From contig NZ_CP108352.1 in NCBI RefSeq assembly GCF_036237275.1, positions 620,001 to 684,000 of the forward strand: DNA of 64,000 nt, written 5' to 3'. Positions 61,982 through 64,000 of the stretch are shown here, one piece after another. The number at the start of each line of letters is the position of its first letter. Position 1 is the first letter of the stretch. A program made the position numbers and the translations under genes. Under the pieces are notes generated by a model. It was given only the letters and a program-made list of their open reading frames with translations. It ran no database searches and was not told where the DNA came from. The stretch comes from Streptomyces sp. NBC_01353. Its GTDB lineage: Bacteria; Actinomycetota; Actinomycetes; Streptomycetales; Streptomycetaceae.

Positions 61982-62200
61982 TCACACCGGGAACGCCGCC
62001 TGGAAGGCCAGCCACTGATCCGCGCCGTCGGGATCCGCCCCAGCAGATCGTCGAGCGCGAGGTACTCCTCCCAGGCCTGTGGGCGGCGAGGCGGGGCGGG
62101 GCTGCGAGGGCCTCCAGGAAAGCGGCGACGGGCGGTGGGAGCGGGCGAAGCGGCGGGGGTGTGCAGGGACGCGCGCGGCTCCCGGCAGGGCGTCGGAGGA
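61982..62200 (-). pseudogene. probable degraded gene fragment
   Basis: Reverse-strand reading gives an ordered tail QAWEEYLALDDLLG that breaks near 62045 and resumes in another frame as ADPDGADQWLAFQAAFPV-stop (TGA 61982-61984). Upstream the frame is Pro/Arg-rich and non-convincing. The parent gene was not identified. It fills part of the 384-nt gap between the cupin and the leader peptide. Confidence 0.4.
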
Positions 62201-62271
62201 GGGCACCCGGTCAGCCCGACGAGCCGTCCCCGCGGCGCATTGCGCCCCACCGCACAGGCGGACAAACGTTC

Positions 62272-62302
62272 TTGACAGCCCGGAAGGTCGCCTGCCTAAG
62301 CT
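62272..62302 (+). promoter_or_regulatory. candidate promoter of the monooxygenase operon
   Basis: TTGACA (62272-62277) and TAAGCT (62297-62302) with a 19-nt spacer, 32 nt before the leader peptide start. The -35 is a consensus match, rare in this GC-rich window. Confidence 0.6.
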
Positions 62303-62334
62303 GAAGCGTTCCTTTCCGGATGTTGGAGGCTCCT

Positions 62335-62454
62335 GTGCGGACACCGACTGCGACGCCCCGTGGTGGCGTGCGGGCCGGTGCGCGGCTGTGCTGCCGTCGG
62401 CATGTCGACTTCTGCCGTACGTCCTCCGCCATCTGTCCTTCCGCGCACGTCTGA
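62335..62454 (+). CDS. Cys-rich leader peptide (39 aa)
   Basis: GTG 62335 with GGAGG 5 nt upstream. The core LCCRRHVDFCRTSSAIC is the pattern of short actinobacterial leader peptides found before sulfur-metabolism genes (RxHVDxxR...C). Four cysteines in 39 residues, at 19, 20, 27 and 34. It stops at 62454, 67 nt before the monooxygenase ATG. Likely a cysteine-responsive attenuator: ribosome pausing at Cys codons in low cysteine would allow expression of the downstream genes. Confidence 0.75.
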   Translation: MRTPTATPRGGVRAGARLCCRRHVDFCRTSSAICPSAHV

Positions 62455-62521
62455 TCACCCCTCTCCCCGGTCGCGTCCTCGACGCGCCCGCGGTTTCACG
62501 TGTGCCTTCGGAAGGACCCCC

Positions 62522-63625
62522 ATGCCCCATCCAGCCCTGCATCTCGCCGTGGAGATCGACGGCGACGGTGCCCATCCGGCCGCCTGGCGCCGGGCCGCCC
62601 ACGCCCCCGGTGAGTCGCTGACGCCGCGCCGGCTCGCGCGGGTCGCGGCCGTCGCCGAGAACGCCGGTTTCACCTTCGTCACCCTGGACGACAGCCTCCT
62701 CCCGCCCGGCTCGGGCGCCGACACCGTGGGACGCGTCGGCGCGGTGGAGCGCGCCGCGTTCATCGCCGCGTCGACCGGTGCGCTCGGTATCGCCCCGGCC
62801 GTCGCCACCACCTACGCCGAGCCGTTCCACGTCTCCTCGCAGCTCGCCTCCCTCGATCACGTCTCCACCGGACGCGCCGCGTGGTGGGTGACCACCGAGG
62901 AGAGCGCCGAGGCCGCCCGCGCCTGGGGGCGGCCGCGGGTGGAGGGCGCCGAAGCCCTCGCGCGGGAGGCCCGTGACGCGGTCCGCGTGGTGCGCGACCT
63001 GTGGGATTCCTGGGAGGACGACGCGGTCGTCCGCTCCGTCGCCACGAGCCGCTACCTCGACCGGGACCGGCTGCACCACATCGACTTCACGGGCGAGACG
63101 TACACGGTCAAGGGCCCCGCGATCGTGCCGCGACCGCCCCAGGGCCGGCCCGTGGTGATCGCCCGTACCGGTCTCGTCCCGCCCGAGCTGATCGACATCT
63201 CCCTGGTCGACGGCGCCACCCCGGAGGAGGTGGGCGAGGCCGCGGCCGGCGCCGGCGCGCCGCTCGCGTTCGCCGAGGTCGAGGTCGCCCTGGACACCCC
63301 GCGGGAGTCGGCCCGGGAGCGGATCGCGGATCTGGAGCGCCACGCGCCATGGGAGCCACCCTCACCACGCGACGGAGACCGGCTGCGCTACACGGGATCC
63401 GCGTCCGGACTCGTCGCGTTCCTCGAGGAGTTGGGTCGTCACGTCGACGGCGTACGGCTGCATCCGCTCGTCCTCGACGAGGATCTGGCCGTGCTGTCCC
63501 GCCTGGTCCTGCCGGAGCTCTTCGCCCGCCGCATCGCCGCCCGCCCGCTGCCGGGCACCACGCTTCGCACCGCGCTGGGTCTCCCCCGCCCCGCGAGCCG
63601 TTTCGCCGAGGAGGCCGCACGATGA
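62522..63625 (+). CDS. LLM-class flavin-dependent monooxygenase
   Basis: 367 aa from ATG 62522 (GGAAGGACC upstream); an in-frame extension upstream overlaps the leader peptide in another frame and is rejected. Bacterial luciferase-like barrel: VAAVAENAGFTFVTLDDSLL, ERAAFIAASTGALGIAPAVA, LASLDHVSTGRAAWWVTTEE, RVVRDLWDSWEDDAVV, GETYTVKGPAIVPRPPQGRP. Related enzymes desulfonate or oxidise sulfur compounds with FMNH2. ATGA overlap with the next monooxygenase, so co-translated. Confidence 0.9.
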   Translation: MPHPALHLAVEIDGDGAHPAAWRRAAHAPGESLTPRRLARVAAVAENAGFTFVTLDDSLLPPGSGADTVGRVGAVERAAFIAASTGALGIAPAVATTYAEPFHVSSQLASLDHVSTGRAAWWVTTEESAEAARAWGRPRVEGAEALAREARDAVRVVRDLWDSWEDDAVVRSVATSRYLDRDRLHHIDFTGETYTVKGPAIVPRPPQGRPVVIARTGLVPPELIDISLVDGATPEEVGEAAAGAGAPLAFAEVEVALDTPRESARERIADLERHAPWEPPSPRDGDRLRYTGSASGLVAFLEELGRHVDGVRLHPLVLDEDLAVLSRLVLPELFARRIAARPLPGTTLRTALGLPRPASRFAEEAAR

Positions 63626-64000
63626 CCCGCACCGACCTCGCCGACGTGCCCCGTCCGGACGCCCAGTTGCACTTCGGCGTGTTCTTCCAGGGGGTCAACC
63701 ACTGGACGATCTGGTCCGATCCGGCGAGCGGCTCGCAGATCGACCCGGCCTCCTTTCGGCGGGTCGCGCAGACCGCCGAACGCGGCCTCTTCGACGCCTT
63801 CTTCCTCGGCGACGGCCTACGCCTGCGCGAGGTGGACGGCCGCATCCACGAACTCGACGTCGCCGGACGCCCTGACTCGATCACCCAGTTGTCCGCGCTC
63901 GCTGCGGTGACGGACCGGATCGGTCTGGTCAGCACGTCGAACACCACGTTCAACGAGCCGGGCGACCTCGCGCGGCGCCTCTCGGGGCTCGATCTCCTCT
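63622..64000 (+). CDS. NtaA/SnaA/DszA-family FMN-dependent monooxygenase (partial)
   Basis: First 126 codons before the window edge; ATG 63622 overlaps the previous stop (ATGA). LHFGVFFQGVNHWTIWSDPA, RVAQTAERGLFDAFFLGDGL, SITQLSALAAVTDRIGLVST and SNTTFNEPGDLARRLSGLDL are typical of the DszA/SoxA/NtaA group, which oxidises sulfones, nitrilotriacetate or similar compounds with reduced FMN. Fits a sulfur-scavenging operon behind the Cys-rich leader. Confidence 0.9.
   Translation, partial: MTRTDLADVPRPDAQLHFGVFFQGVNHWTIWSDPASGSQIDPASFRRVAQTAERGLFDAFFLGDGLRLREVDGRIHELDVAGRPDSITQLSALAAVTDRIGLVSTSNTTFNEPGDLARRLSGLDLL

Noticed and set aside
62360-62521. In-frame N-terminal extension of the LLM monooxygenase
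   Set aside because: It has no ribosome site, covers the leader peptide in another frame, and the family homology starts at the ATG at 62522 with GGAAGGA.

Overview
The window is very GC-rich actinobacterial DNA, with strong third-position G/C bias, GTG starts, AGGAGG-type ribosome binding sites and many 1-4 nt gene overlaps. Gene content points to Streptomyces: XylA/XylB, LacI-family sugar regulators, CBM2 cellulases, SpoIIE-type phosphatases, SigE-family ECF factors, Tat lipoproteins, a cyclophilin and a baeRF protein. No tRNA, rRNA, CRISPR array, insertion sequence or prophage was recognised.

Region 1 (1-33334) is a plant cell-wall degradation island. It opens with a pectin section: a partial GH51 arabinofuranosidase diverging from a secreted pectate lyase. 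A short-chain reductase and a first LacI regulator follow. Next is what reads as a near-complete xyloglucan utilisation locus. A seven-gene minus-strand operon (about 15905 to 4926) encodes a CUT1 solute-binding lipoprotein, two permeases, GH74, GH42, GH95 and GH12. Facing it are a GH3 beta-glucosidase, a GH31 alpha-xylosidase with xylulokinase, and divergent xylose isomerase. Together these could cut the glucan backbone, remove fucose, galactose and xylose, hydrolyse the cello-core and pass xylose into the pentose phosphate pathway. No transporter ATPase is encoded; the shared MsiK-type ATPase elsewhere in the genome is the likely partner. A second, closely similar LacI regulator, overlapping a SigE-family sigma factor and a membrane protein with an extracellular beta-rich domain, closes the locus. 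Palindromes of the form TCGAAGCGCTTCGA occur in front of both regulators and between the SBP and GH3 genes. The last section is a cellulase cluster (GH48, GH5, GH6, each with CBM2) carrying an exact CebR-type palindrome.

Region 2 (33400-50640) is mixed housekeeping and accessory content: a large unknown protein, a berberine-bridge-type oxidoreductase, DinB, a GAF/PAS/SpoIIE phosphatase, a type B L31, hydrolases, cyclophilin, an AMIN-like secreted protein, Nudix, and a NarL-type two-component system. Next to that system lies the wreck of an ABC exporter, in which an internal deletion joins the start of the ATPase to the end of the permease. YihY, an HxlR regulator, a thioesterase and a luciferase-domain protein follow.

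Region 3 (50955-64000) has a dimeric alpha/beta-barrel protein, a second SpoIIE phosphatase, a MoxR/VWA pair, a stand-alone DnaK, a baeRF protein, a cold-shock protein, a nucleosidase, a GlxA-type regulator and a cupin. It ends with a probable sulfur-scavenging operon: a Cys-rich leader peptide followed by two FMN-dependent monooxygenases, the second cut by the window edge.

Three short translated elements, at 33405-33440, 43544-43594 and 62335-62454, were found by reading the sequence directly. The last two look like leader peptides. Several strong hairpins, including a 38-bp perfect palindrome at 45227-45264, mark transcription ends.
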